From Candidatus Nanopelagicales bacterium (GTDB lineage: Bacteria; Actinomycetota; Actinomycetes; S36-B12; GCA-2699445), in contig JAUYJT010000084.1 in NCBI GenBank assembly GCA_030700225.1, positions 1-51,002 on the forward strand: a stretch of 51,002 bases of DNA. The letters are read 5' to 3'. This document shows, piece by piece, positions 19,525 through 29,100 of the stretch. The translations under genes and the position numbers were made by a program. Numbering within the stretch: the stretch's first letter is position 1; each line of letters opens with the position of its first letter. The notes beneath the pieces were generated by a model. That model did no database searches. It was given only the letters and a program-made list of their open reading frames with translations, and had not been told where the DNA came from.

Positions 19525-20844
19525 ATGCCGGATCTGCCGTACCACGCCGCTTCCCGGGGAGCGCGACTCGCGACCCTCCCGCTCGGGCACGCCGGGCGGG
19601 CAGCGTGGGGACTGGGGAAGAGGTTGGGGGGAAAGCCCGCCGAGGCAGTGACACTGGAACTGCAGCAGCGCACCGCTGAGAGCTTGTTCAGGGTTCTTGG
19701 GGAACTCAAGGGCGGCGCCATGAAGGCTGGGCAGGCCATGAGTGTCTTCGAGGCGGCTCTGCCCGAGGACCTCGCCGGTCCATACCGGGCGACGCTGACG
19801 AAGTTGCAGGAGGCCGCTCCCCCGCTGCCCGCTCAGACCGTCCACGCCGTGCTTGAACAGGATCTCGGCGCCGATTGGCGAACCCGGTTCCGGTCCTTCG
19901 ACGATGTCCCGGCTGCCGCCGCGTCGATTGGACAAGTCCACCGCGCGGTCTCGGCGGACGGCCGAGTCGTCGCCGTGAAGATCCAGTACCCCGGAGCGGC
20001 CCATGCGCTGCGATCCGACCTAAATCAGATGGTGCGCATGGGACGACTGTTCGGTTCGTGGCTGCCGGGCCTGGACGTCAAGTCACTACTCAATGAACTT
20101 CGCGACCGGGTTATCGACGAACTCGACTATCTGGCTGAGTCGGATTCCCAGCGTAAGTTCGCCGCGGCCTACGAGGGCGACCCGGAGTTTCTCGTGCCGC
20201 ACGTTCTGGCCGCGTCGCCCCGCGTACTTGTCAGCGAGTGGGTGGATGGTACCCCTCTGTCTTCCATCATCGTGAACGGAAGCCCTGCTGAGCGGGACCG
20301 CGCGGGCCTGCTCTACCAAAGGTTCCTTCTGTCAGGGCCAGCGCGAGCGGGCCTGCTGCACGGAGACCCGCATCCGGGCAACTTCCGGATCACACCCGAC
20401 GGACGCCTGGCTGTCGTGGACTTTGGCGCGGTCGCGCATCTGCCGGACGGCATGCCCTCCGCCGTAGGGAGTCTGATGCGCATCGCCCTCGCCGGGGACG
20501 CCGAGACAGTAATGGAGGGCCTGGAGGCCGAGGGATTCATCAAGCCTCACATGACGCTCGACGCACAAAGGCTTCTGGACTACATGCTGCCGTTCATCGA
20601 ACCGGCGAGCGTGGAGCGATTCCACTACTCACGAGCGTGGATGCGCAGCCTGTTCATGCGCGTCAAAGACCCCCGCAGCCCCGACTTCACCATTGGCCTC
20701 AAGCTCAATCTCCCCCCGTCCTACGCGCTCATCCACCGCGTCTGGGTTGGCGCGATCGGAGTCACGTGCCAGCTGGACGCGACCGTTCCTATCAGGGCTG
20801 AGCTGATCCGCTGGATTCCGGGGTTCGCTGACGAAGCTGGGTGA
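19525..20844 (+). CDS. AarF/ABC1/UbiB-family atypical kinase
   Basis: A 439-aa ADCK/UbiB-type protein. Family hallmarks are visible: the KxGQ motif in GGAMKAGQAMS near residues 68-78, the Ala-rich nucleotide loop AAAASIGQVHRA, the VAVKIQYPG lysine, the catalytic LLHGDPHPGNF loop and the VVDFGAVAHLP metal-binding segment. Relatives support quinone biosynthesis and lipid homeostasis as unorthodox ATPases or kinases; in actinobacteria the exact role is unclear. The 3' end overlaps the 3' end of convergent uvrD2 by 53 nt. Confidence 0.9.
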   Translation: MPDLPYHAASRGARLATLPLGHAGRAAWGLGKRLGGKPAEAVTLELQQRTAESLFRVLGELKGGAMKAGQAMSVFEAALPEDLAGPYRATLTKLQEAAPPLPAQTVHAVLEQDLGADWRTRFRSFDDVPAAAASIGQVHRAVSADGRVVAVKIQYPGAAHALRSDLNQMVRMGRLFGSWLPGLDVKSLLNELRDRVIDELDYLAESDSQRKFAAAYEGDPEFLVPHVLAASPRVLVSEWVDGTPLSSIIVNGSPAERDRAGLLYQRFLLSGPARAGLLHGDPHPGNFRITPDGRLAVVDFGAVAHLPDGMPSAVGSLMRIALAGDAETVMEGLEAEGFIKPHMTLDAQRLLDYMLPFIEPASVERFHYSRAWMRSLFMRVKDPRSPDFTIGLKLNLPPSYALIHRVWVGAIGVTCQLDATVPIRAELIRWIPGFADEAG

Positions 20845-23041
20845 TCTCGGCTTCGCCGGCGAAAGGCTCATCCGGTCCGCTACTAGCTAGGACCCGCAGA
20901 AGGTCCGGGCCGAAGTCTTCGATCTTATGGCGGGCCATCCCGGGCAGGGCCTCCAGATCAACCAGAGTCGCGGGCATCGCTTCGGCGACACGCACGATGC
21001 TGGCGTTCGTCATCACGACATGCGGGGGCACACCACGAGACTCGGCGCAATCGTCACGCCACTGCGTCAGCCGGGCCAGGACTTCACCGTCCCCGTCACC
21101 AGGACAATCGCGACACCGACCCAGCACGCGCTCATGCCCGGTCACCAAGCCCTTTCGACAGACCCTGCAAGTCGCGAGCCCGCTTGAACGCTCAGCCTTG
21201 CGACGCTCCGGCTGCCCTGGACGCCATGCGGTCGGGGCCGGTTCGACGATCGGAGCACCAGCCCCGGAGAGATCCGCCAGGAAGCGCGACGGTGAACGCA
21301 CCTGGGAGTGCCTGCCGCCCGCTCCTGGGCGGCGGCGGGACCACGAGACGATCAGCCGGTCACTCGCCCGCGTCACTCCCACATAGAGCAGGCGCAGTTC
21401 GTCCAGCAGAGCCGCTTCGTCCGTCGCGTGCGAGATCGGCAACAACCCGTCCGCTGCTCCGATGATGAACACCGTTCCCCATTCGAGCCCCTTGGCCCCA
21501 TGCAGCGACGCGAGCATCACACCGGCCGGATCCGGGGGGACACGATCCGCGATCCGCGCGTCGAGGTCCGCGACGAGTTCTGAGGCATCCGTTGCGCCCG
21601 GATGCTGGGCGGCAAGCTCGCCCAGCGCCGCCAGCGATTCCCAACGGTCTCGGGCAGGCCCCAGGCCGCTCGGCGCATCTGGCGTGTGCCCCATAGCTGT
21701 CAGAACCGAGGCCATCGCTTCTGCGGCAGTCGACGCGGGATGTGCCCGAGCTTCACCCCGCAGTCGCGTCACAGCCTCCTTGACCTCGGGGCGGCTGAAG
21801 AAGCGATCGGTCCCACGCACCGAGAACACAACGCCTGCTTCGTCCAACGCCTCCTGCAGCGCGATCGATTGGGAGTTGGCCCGGTACAGGCAAGCGATGT
21901 CGCGCGGAGCGGTGCCAGCCGCCACCAAGCCGCTGATCTCCTCTGCCACACCTCGCGCTTCGCTGAGATCGTCCGGAAACTGCAGAATGCGCACCGCCGG
22001 CCGCCCGACCCCCGGACCTGGGTCCCGGGGTCGGAGCCCGCGGCGTGAGGCTTGAAGCCGCGGGGCCGACCCTGGGACCCGGGACCGGGTCACTAACGCC
22101 GCGGTGCGGGCGCTTGTCAGCCTGCGAGCCCCCGGTATCCCGACAGCCAAGCCGTTCGCCGCCGCGACGATGTGCTCCGCGCACCGGTAGGACCGAGTCA
22201 GCTCCACAGCGGTCGCACCCGGATACCGCTGCCTGAACCCGGTCAGCAGATCTTGATCGGCCCCGGCGAATCGGTAGATCGTCTGAGCAGGATCCCCGAC
22301 GACGCACAGGTCGTCACGGTCCCCGAGCCACAAATCCAACAACCTCTGCTGAAGCGGGGAAACATCCTGATACTCATCGACGGTGAACCATCTGTAGGCG
22401 CGACGCACCCGGTCCCGGATCTGCGGGCGTGTCTGAAGCATCCCGATCGTGACCAGAAGTACATCTTCGAAGTCCATGACCGCTCGGGAGGTCTTTGCTT
22501 CTTCGTAGGCGACCATGACCCTGGCGACTTCAGGCCTGTCCGCCCCTTCTATCGGCGAACGGCCCGCCTGTTCCGCGCGGCTGACGTACCCGTTCGGGTC
22601 CACTCCGACGGACTTGGCCCATTCGACTTCGGTCGCGATGTCGCGCACCAGCGAGTCAGCCGCGGCCAGTCCGCACTGCGCGAGGGCCTCCTTGACCAGC
22701 GGCGTCTTGCTCGCCTGAATGCGCGGCGGCCTCCCGTCCGCGACGTCCGGCCAGAAGTGGTGCAGCTGCCGCAGGGCCGCGGAGTGGAACGTCCGGGTCG
22801 CGACTCCCGGTGCGTCCAGAGCAGCTAGTCTTCGACCCAGCTCCCCGGCAGCCCGGTCGGTGAACGTCAGTGCCATCGTGCGGTGCGGTTGATACGTACC
22901 GGTTGCCACACCGTGGGCTATTCGGGCTGTGACGGTCTTTGTCTTGCCCGATCCAGCCCCGGCGAGAATCACGACCGGACCAAGCAAGCTCCGCGCGGCG
23001 GCGGCCTGCTGCTCATCCAGTGTCGACAGCGGATCGATCAT
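20792..23041 (-). CDS. uvrD2: UvrD2-type SF1 DNA helicase with four-Cys motif and HRDC domain
   Basis: A 3'-5' superfamily 1A helicase of 749 aa. Walker A is AGAGSGKTKT at about 27-36; motifs DEYQDVSPLQQRLLDLW (II), GDPAQTIYRFAGA (III), ELTRSYRC (IV) and LASLHGAKGLEW (V) follow. The C-terminal region has four cysteines (C625, C628, C643, C646) and an HRDC domain at about 654-718, the combination that defines mycobacterial UvrD2. Residues about 318-344, between motifs IV and V, are encoded by a 79-nt palindrome and look like an insertion. The ATGA overlap couples it to adnB. Confidence 0.95.
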   Translation of the reverse strand: MIDPLSTLDEQQAAAARSLLGPVVILAGAGSGKTKTVTARIAHGVATGTYQPHRTMALTFTDRAAGELGRRLAALDAPGVATRTFHSAALRQLHHFWPDVADGRPPRIQASKTPLVKEALAQCGLAAADSLVRDIATEVEWAKSVGVDPNGYVSRAEQAGRSPIEGADRPEVARVMVAYEEAKTSRAVMDFEDVLLVTIGMLQTRPQIRDRVRRAYRWFTVDEYQDVSPLQQRLLDLWLGDRDDLCVVGDPAQTIYRFAGADQDLLTGFRQRYPGATAVELTRSYRCAEHIVAAANGLAVGIPGARRLTSARTAALVTRSRVPGSAPRLQASRRGLRPRDPGPGVGRPAVRILQFPDDLSEARGVAEEISGLVAAGTAPRDIACLYRANSQSIALQEALDEAGVVFSVRGTDRFFSRPEVKEAVTRLRGEARAHPASTAAEAMASVLTAMGHTPDAPSGLGPARDRWESLAALGELAAQHPGATDASELVADLDARIADRVPPDPAGVMLASLHGAKGLEWGTVFIIGAADGLLPISHATDEAALLDELRLLYVGVTRASDRLIVSWSRRRPGAGGRHSQVRSPSRFLADLSGAGAPIVEPAPTAWRPGQPERRKAERSSGLATCRVCRKGLVTGHERVLGRCRDCPGDGDGEVLARLTQWRDDCAESRGVPPHVVMTNASIVRVAEAMPATLVDLEALPGMARHKIEDFGPDLLRVLASSGPDEPFAGEAEITQLRQRTPESSGSAQP
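22011..22089. repeat. Long imperfect palindrome inside the uvrD2 coding region
   Basis: Bases 22011-22044 pair with 22057-22089 almost throughout. The inner arms CCCGCGGC/GCCGCGGG (22037-22044 and 22057-22064) are perfect, and the next 15-base arms (22020-22034 and 22066-22080) match at 14 positions with one G-U pair. Short outer arms extend to 22011/22089. The loop is 12 nt. It lies in frame within uvrD2 and encodes an Arg/Pro/Gly-rich segment. Confidence 0.85.
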
Positions 23042-26000
23042 CGCTCGCGAGTCTCACACGCCCATGTCGGAATCTCCGACGCGGGTGCCCGTCCACCGGC
23101 CAGCTGCTCGATGATCTGCTCCGGTCCGGGAAGTCGCTCCGGCCTTTCGACCCTGCCGGCCGGGAGGAACACGAACGCCCCCGAGATTCTGTCCAGCGGC
23201 ACTTCCTTCGACAAGGACAACGCATACCGGTAGATGGCGAGCTGAAGCGGATCGGCATGCCGGGGGTCGCCGGTCTTCCAGTCGATGACCTCCCAGTCCA
23301 CATCCGCGCCGGAGCCGGGCGGTACCGGAAACACAGCGTCAATCCGTCCGACGACAACCAGATCGCCCAGCGGAACGGCGAAAGGCACCTCGACGCCCTC
23401 CGGTACCCGGTCGGCGAACTCCGTGGCCTCGAAGGCCTTTGCCAACGCTCTGACGTCATCCGGCAAGTCGGGAACCTCCGGCAGCTCACAGAGATCGAAG
23501 AGCGCCTGCTGTCCGAACCTTTTCTGGACCCACTCGTGGAACTCGGTACCCAACCGCGCGGACTGGGACGGGCGGCGCGGCATCGGCCGAACCAAGCGTC
23601 GGCGAAACTTCGGATCCCTGATGGAACCAACGACCTGGCTAGCGGACAGCAGCCCAGGGCCGTTCCCGACGTCTGTCCCAGCTGTCGCGTCCGCGATGAG
23701 TTCGGCGACTCTCATGCTCAGCGCTTGGACCGGGATCCCTTCGGCATGAGGCTCTGTCGGCTCTGACGCATTGCTCCTCAGGCTCGCCACGGCCTGTTCG
23801 ACGAGGAGCGCGGCAGCCCAGGCATCTGATTTGGCCAGTGGTGGCGGCCAGCAATCGTCAGCTCGCCCCTCCTCCGCTACCGGCTGGCCGTGCCCCGACG
23901 GTCCCCCCGGCGAGTCGGGCTCGGCAGCCCATTCCAGAATCTCCTCCGGCGCGCATTCGGCTCTGACTGCCAACAGGTACGGCGACGGTCCCCTCGGGCG
24001 CTTCTGAGTGGGTCCAAACCAGTGCCCACTCGCGATCAGGCGCTCCTTCGCACGAGTCACCGCCACGTAGGCGAGGCGGTCTTCGTCCCTGAGGTCCTCG
24101 GTCTTGCAGGCCTTCACATACTCGTCATGACGCTTGCGCGTCACCGGGTCATCGGGAAACTCCGCGTCGTGAGCGGGATCGGGTTCGTCAGCGCAGACGG
24201 GCGGCAACGCCAAGGAAGTCGTGGGCCACCGCTTGCGGCCCTGCGAGGACGGGAACACCCCGCCGGACAAGAACGGCAGAATGACAGTCGGAAACTCCAG
24301 TCCCTTCGAGCTATGGACCGTCATCGCGATTACCGCATCAGCGTCCATAGCCAGCGTCTGAGACTGGGGTTGAACGTCGAACCGGCGGCAGTCGTCCAGG
24401 TAGGTGATGAAAGCCGGCAGCCCCCGTCCGCCGGATAGATCCACGAAGTCACTGGCCAGGTCAAGCAGCCCGTCCAGCGACTGCCGCGCGGCCAGGCCCG
24501 AAGCGCCACCGGCTTCCCACTCCAGAGCTAAGGCCAGCCGATCTGCCACAGCTTGGATGACCTCGGCGACCGAGCGGTGACGCCAGGTCTTCAAGTCGTC
24601 GATGAGCTGCTTGAACTCCCAGAACCGGTCTTTGGCTTCCTGGGAGAACTTGTAGGACGCGGCATCACCGGGGTCACAAACCGCGTCCAGGAGGCTTATC
24701 TCGACCGGCGCGCTGCGCTGGTCGGGCTGAGCGGACCGGGCCAGGTCAGCGGCTCGACGACCCAAGATCGCCAGGTCCCTGGGCCCGATTCTCCACCGGG
24801 GGCCGACCAAGTGATACAACACGGCCGGGTTCGCCGTCGGATCGACAAGCAGACGCAGCAACGTTGTCACCTCGACGACTTCCGGCGAGTCCAGCAAGTT
24901 ACGTAACACGGGAAGCTGCACCGGTACGTCCAATCGACGCAAAGACTCCGCGATGGCCGAGACGTCGTCATTCGTGCGGCACAAGACGGCGAAGTCCGAC
25001 CATCGCTGAGCGCGGCCGGCCTCGGCGACCCGATCGGCTACCCAGGCCAGCTCGTCGTCGTAGGTGCGCAGAAGAGCGCAACTCAGACGCCCGGGACCCG
25101 CATCGCCACGCGGTCTAAGCGTCGGCACATCCCTGTGGAACGCGCGCAGATCCGTGGAGATCCTGTTGGCGAGGTTGACCACCGCATGGGATGAACGCCG
25201 GTTCACCGACAGCGGGTACACGTCCGCGCGGTCACCCTCCACCGCGGGGAACTGCTCAGCGAACTGGTCAATGTTCGTCACGCTCGCACCCCGCCAGCCG
25301 TAGATCGCCTGGCATGGATCCCCGACAGCGGTGACGGCATGTCCGCCCCCGAACAGCGCCTGCATCGTGCGGCGCTGCACCCGGGACGTGTCCTGGTACT
25401 CGTCCAGCAACACGACGCGGAAGCGGTTTCGCATGGAAGCCGGGACCGCTGGGACAGTCTGGGCGAGCTGGGCAGACAGGCGGACTTGGTCTGAGAAATC
25501 GATGACATCGCGCTTGGACTTGGCTTGCCGGAACTGGTCCACGATGTACGACAGGGCGATCCGTCCGGATGCCGCGCCGATCATCTTGTCGCTGGTGGCG
25601 TTGAGCCCCTGGTCCAGCGATGCCACAAGATCCCGATCCCAGTGGCGAAGTGCGTCGGTGGAGATGTCCAGATCAGCTAGGGCGTCGTCCATCTTGAGGA
25701 TCCGCTCTGCCAGGTTAGTGGGCAGTACGCGGACGTTCGGAACGTCGCGCTCAGGCACCTCCGGGCCGCAAGCGACCGAGTAGGCCAATCGGCTGCGGTG
25801 TGCGTCGCCAATCAGCCGCTCGCCGGAATCCAAGCCGAGCAACAAACCGTACTCAGACAGCAGTCGGCCCGCGAACGCGTTGTACGTCAGAACCGTCGGG
25901 TCCCCCGGTTCCGCGTCGTTCCCAGGGAATCGGCGAAGACCGAGTCTTACTCGTGAGCGCAGCTCAGAGGCGGCCTTGTTCGTGAACGTGAGCCCGAGCA

Positions 26001-26190
26001 CCTCATCAGGTCTGACCGAACCGGTCGCGACAAGCCAAACCACTCTGGCGGCCATGACTGTCGTCTTCCCCGATCCAGCCCCAGCGACTATGAGTTGGGG
26101 CCGAATCGGGGCCGTCGCGGCGGCGATCTGCTCGTCACTGAGAGGGATACCGACCAATCCGGGCAAGTCAGCGGGCCGCATGGCGCTCAT
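23038..26190 (-). CDS. adnB: AdnB: UvrD-like helicase with RecB-type nuclease domain
   Basis: One subunit of the heterodimeric AdnAB helicase-nuclease that resects double-strand breaks in actinobacteria. From the chosen ATG the protein has 1050 aa. Walker A is AGAGSGKTT at 36-44; LLDEYQDTSRVQ (motif II), GDPCQAIYGWRGA (III) and MTVHSSKGLEFPTVI (V) are intact. The C-terminal PD-(D/E)xK nuclease shows the GTEFHEWVQ entry, the catalytic DWEVIDWKTG segment and the QLAIYRYAL motif, so the nuclease looks active. The start at 26190 gives the same 4-nt ATGA overlap with adnA seen elsewhere in this operon; 18 further codons upstream are open but less likely. Confidence 0.92.
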   Translation of the reverse strand: MSAMRPADLPGLVGIPLSDEQIAAATAPIRPQLIVAGAGSGKTTVMAARVVWLVATGSVRPDEVLGLTFTNKAASELRSRVRLGLRRFPGNDAEPGDPTVLTYNAFAGRLLSEYGLLLGLDSGERLIGDAHRSRLAYSVACGPEVPERDVPNVRVLPTNLAERILKMDDALADLDISTDALRHWDRDLVASLDQGLNATSDKMIGAASGRIALSYIVDQFRQAKSKRDVIDFSDQVRLSAQLAQTVPAVPASMRNRFRVVLLDEYQDTSRVQRRTMQALFGGGHAVTAVGDPCQAIYGWRGASVTNIDQFAEQFPAVEGDRADVYPLSVNRRSSHAVVNLANRISTDLRAFHRDVPTLRPRGDAGPGRLSCALLRTYDDELAWVADRVAEAGRAQRWSDFAVLCRTNDDVSAIAESLRRLDVPVQLPVLRNLLDSPEVVEVTTLLRLLVDPTANPAVLYHLVGPRWRIGPRDLAILGRRAADLARSAQPDQRSAPVEISLLDAVCDPGDAASYKFSQEAKDRFWEFKQLIDDLKTWRHRSVAEVIQAVADRLALALEWEAGGASGLAARQSLDGLLDLASDFVDLSGGRGLPAFITYLDDCRRFDVQPQSQTLAMDADAVIAMTVHSSKGLEFPTVILPFLSGGVFPSSQGRKRWPTTSLALPPVCADEPDPAHDAEFPDDPVTRKRHDEYVKACKTEDLRDEDRLAYVAVTRAKERLIASGHWFGPTQKRPRGPSPYLLAVRAECAPEEILEWAAEPDSPGGPSGHGQPVAEEGRADDCWPPPLAKSDAWAAALLVEQAVASLRSNASEPTEPHAEGIPVQALSMRVAELIADATAGTDVGNGPGLLSASQVVGSIRDPKFRRRLVRPMPRRPSQSARLGTEFHEWVQKRFGQQALFDLCELPEVPDLPDDVRALAKAFEATEFADRVPEGVEVPFAVPLGDLVVVGRIDAVFPVPPGSGADVDWEVIDWKTGDPRHADPLQLAIYRYALSLSKEVPLDRISGAFVFLPAGRVERPERLPGPEQIIEQLAGGRAPASEIPTWACETRER

Positions 26191-29100
26191 CTGGCGCCGC
26201 CGGACTGCTTCGGACACGCGCTGACGAAATCGCAGTACCGGCACCAGGAGCCAAGGCGAGCATCAAACCGCTCCTCGCGCACGACCGCTGCGACTTCGCC
26301 GAGCATCTTCCGCGCCCACGAACCGCCGTCGGACTCCCCAAGACTCGGTTGCACGCGAACCGCCGCGCGGTCATCCTTGGTTCCGGTGGCAACGCACAAG
26401 TGGACCAGTCCGGCTCCGCCGCAACGCTCGGCTCCAAACTCGGCCGCAGCGCCACTTTGGATCGCGATCTGGTAGACAGCAAGCTGAGCGTGCGATTCAG
26501 CTTCCGCGGTTGAAGTCTTGGAGCGCTTGGTCTTGAAGTCCCAGACCAGGGCACAGCCCTGATCATCCACCTCAACGGCGTCGAACGACCCTCGAAGTCG
26601 GACTCGCTCCGCCTGTGAGCCGCCGACCCCGGCCGGGGAGCCTTCGAGAGGAACCTCCACCTCGAACTTCAGCTCAGAAGTGACGCCGCCGCCGCGCTCG
26701 GACAGCCAGGCCTCCGCCCGGCCGAGTGCCTCCCGCGCGAGCCCGCGTTCTGATGCCGCGCGCCAGGCCGCCTCGTGCCCTCCGTCTATCCATTTGCGCG
26801 ACAGGAGTTCATCGAGGTCCGTGCGTTTCCCCGCTTGGGAATCGGTGATCATCTCCGCCACAGCTTCATGCACGATGAGACCAAACTCCAACGCCTCTCC
26901 CCCCGGCGGAGCCCCTTTCGCTTCCTTTCCCAGGAACCAGCGGAAGGGGCATTCAACTACCGCGGCCACCGCGGACGCAGACAGAGCCAGCGGCTCGTCC
27001 GTGGGCCTCATCGGCGCTTCCGCAACCGTCCAATCACGTACCCCAACCCAGTTACGTGGATCCGCTGCCGCGAACACCGCGCGTCCCGCCGGATCGGTCA
27101 CCTCACGCAGAATCGCTAGCTTGCGCGCGGCCCATGCGCCAGCTTCGGGATCGGTGGCCGCTTCCCGCAGCGCTACAACCACGGACTCCACGGCCGGGCC
27201 CTGCTCCGGGTACCCGCGAACCGAGCGGACTTCCATGGGGATGTTGTCGATGAACCTTGATCTGTCGCTGCCATCGGCGCGGTACGCGCACAGAATCGCC
27301 CGCCGAGACGCACGCGTCAGCGCCAGGTACAGCAGACGCCGCTCCTCGGCCGCGCCGACGGATGACACGGGCCCGTCCGCGAGGCCGCTGCCCGTGAGGC
27401 GTTCCAGCCCGATCAACCCCGAACCCGGCCGTCCCGCGGGCCAGTTGCCCTCTACCAAGCCACACACGACTACAACCGGCCACTGCAGCCCCCGCGACCT
27501 AAATACCGACATGACGCGCACGGTGTCCTGGTAACTGGTCGTCTGTACGTCAGGTTCCGCCGGGATCTCCTGGGCGCGCAAGTCGGCGACGAAGCTCCTC
27601 AGATCGGCGCCAGTTCCGGTTCGTTCGTCAGCCCGATCCGCCAGCCTGAACAGGCTGACAAGGGAATCCAGGTCGCGGTTGGCGACGGCGCCGAGTGTGC
27701 CCGCGCGCTCCGCCTGGCGCTCGAGCCGGTCTGGCCATGAGCCACCGAGCTGGCTGCGTTGTGCCTGCCCGAACCACAAATGCCACAACAGGTCAGACGC
27801 GGGACGGCGGTCGGCCACCATCGACAAGGCCCGAGTCAGTGTCTGTCCAACCGCCGCGACCTGCCGAGCCACTTCGCGCAGGTCTCCCGGAACGTCGGCC
27901 AGAGCCTGCGGATCGCGCAGCACCTCGCCCCAACACACTGTGGCACCCGGTTCTGCCGACTGCCGATGTGCCAACCAGCGACCCAACCTGCTCAGGTCGG
28001 TCTCTAAGACTCCTCCAACTGGGGAAACCAGGATCTGTCGAGCGGCTTCTGAGCCAAGGACCGCGGATTCGGAATCAGCGATCAGCTGGGCAGCGCTAAG
28101 AAGCGCGTCGACGGCTGGCTGCTGCGACAACGGCACGTCGTTCGCGGGCACGTTGACCGGTATCCCCGCGCGCGTCAAGTGGCGTACGAGCACAGGGATC
28201 TCTCGTGCCGGAGAACGGACCAGCACAACCATGTCTGACCATGCGGCACCGTCGCGCCGCTCCTGCCGCAGCAACGCGGCCACATGCGCTGCCTGGCAGT
28301 TCTCATCATCGAATTCAGCCACATCGACACGGCCATCGCCAACCACTGTCGCCGGGACGCGCAACCGCGGGCACGGCGGAATACCGGGGTACCAGCGACC
28401 TCCCATCAGCGCTTCGGCAGACCTGCGCACTTCCGCCGGACACCTGTACGTGACGGGCAGGACAAGAGGCGGAACCGCTCCAGCGAGCTCCGCGAACCGA
28501 CTGAGCACGCTCATGTCCGCCCCACGGAAACCGAACACCGACTGGTCTGGATCAGCCGTGGCTATCAAGAGGCCGCCCTCGGCCACCGCCCCCGCGAACA
28601 ACCTCAACTGCAGCGGATCAGAGTCGTGCAGATCGTCGACAAGCACCGCGTTCAGACCAGGACCCCCCGCGCCCGCAGCACCCGCCATGACCGCGCCCGG
28701 ACCGGACGACTCAACGATGGCCACTGCCTTATTGAGCGCCTCGGTGTAGTCCAAGCAGCCTTCCCAGTCCAGAACTCGCAGGTACTCGCCGACGAACTGG
28801 CCCACGGCCCGCCAGCCTTGGTCGCCGACCCGGTTGGCTTCCGCGACGATCTCGTCGGGGTGCCACCCCATGCCGCGGACCCTGGCTGCGGCCCTGCGCA
28901 GTTGCAGCGCGAAGCCGCGCGTTGTCAGCGCGGGCAGCCACTCCCGTGGCCAATCAACACTTCGAGCTCCGAGTGAGCCGTGGAGCATCTGACGGATGCG
29001 AGACTCCTGCTCCGGTGCCGTCAGCAGCCGCGGAGCACCGTGCGGCCCCGGGTGCCGGTCGAGGACCCTCCAGGCCAATCCGTGAGCGGTAGTCACTGGC

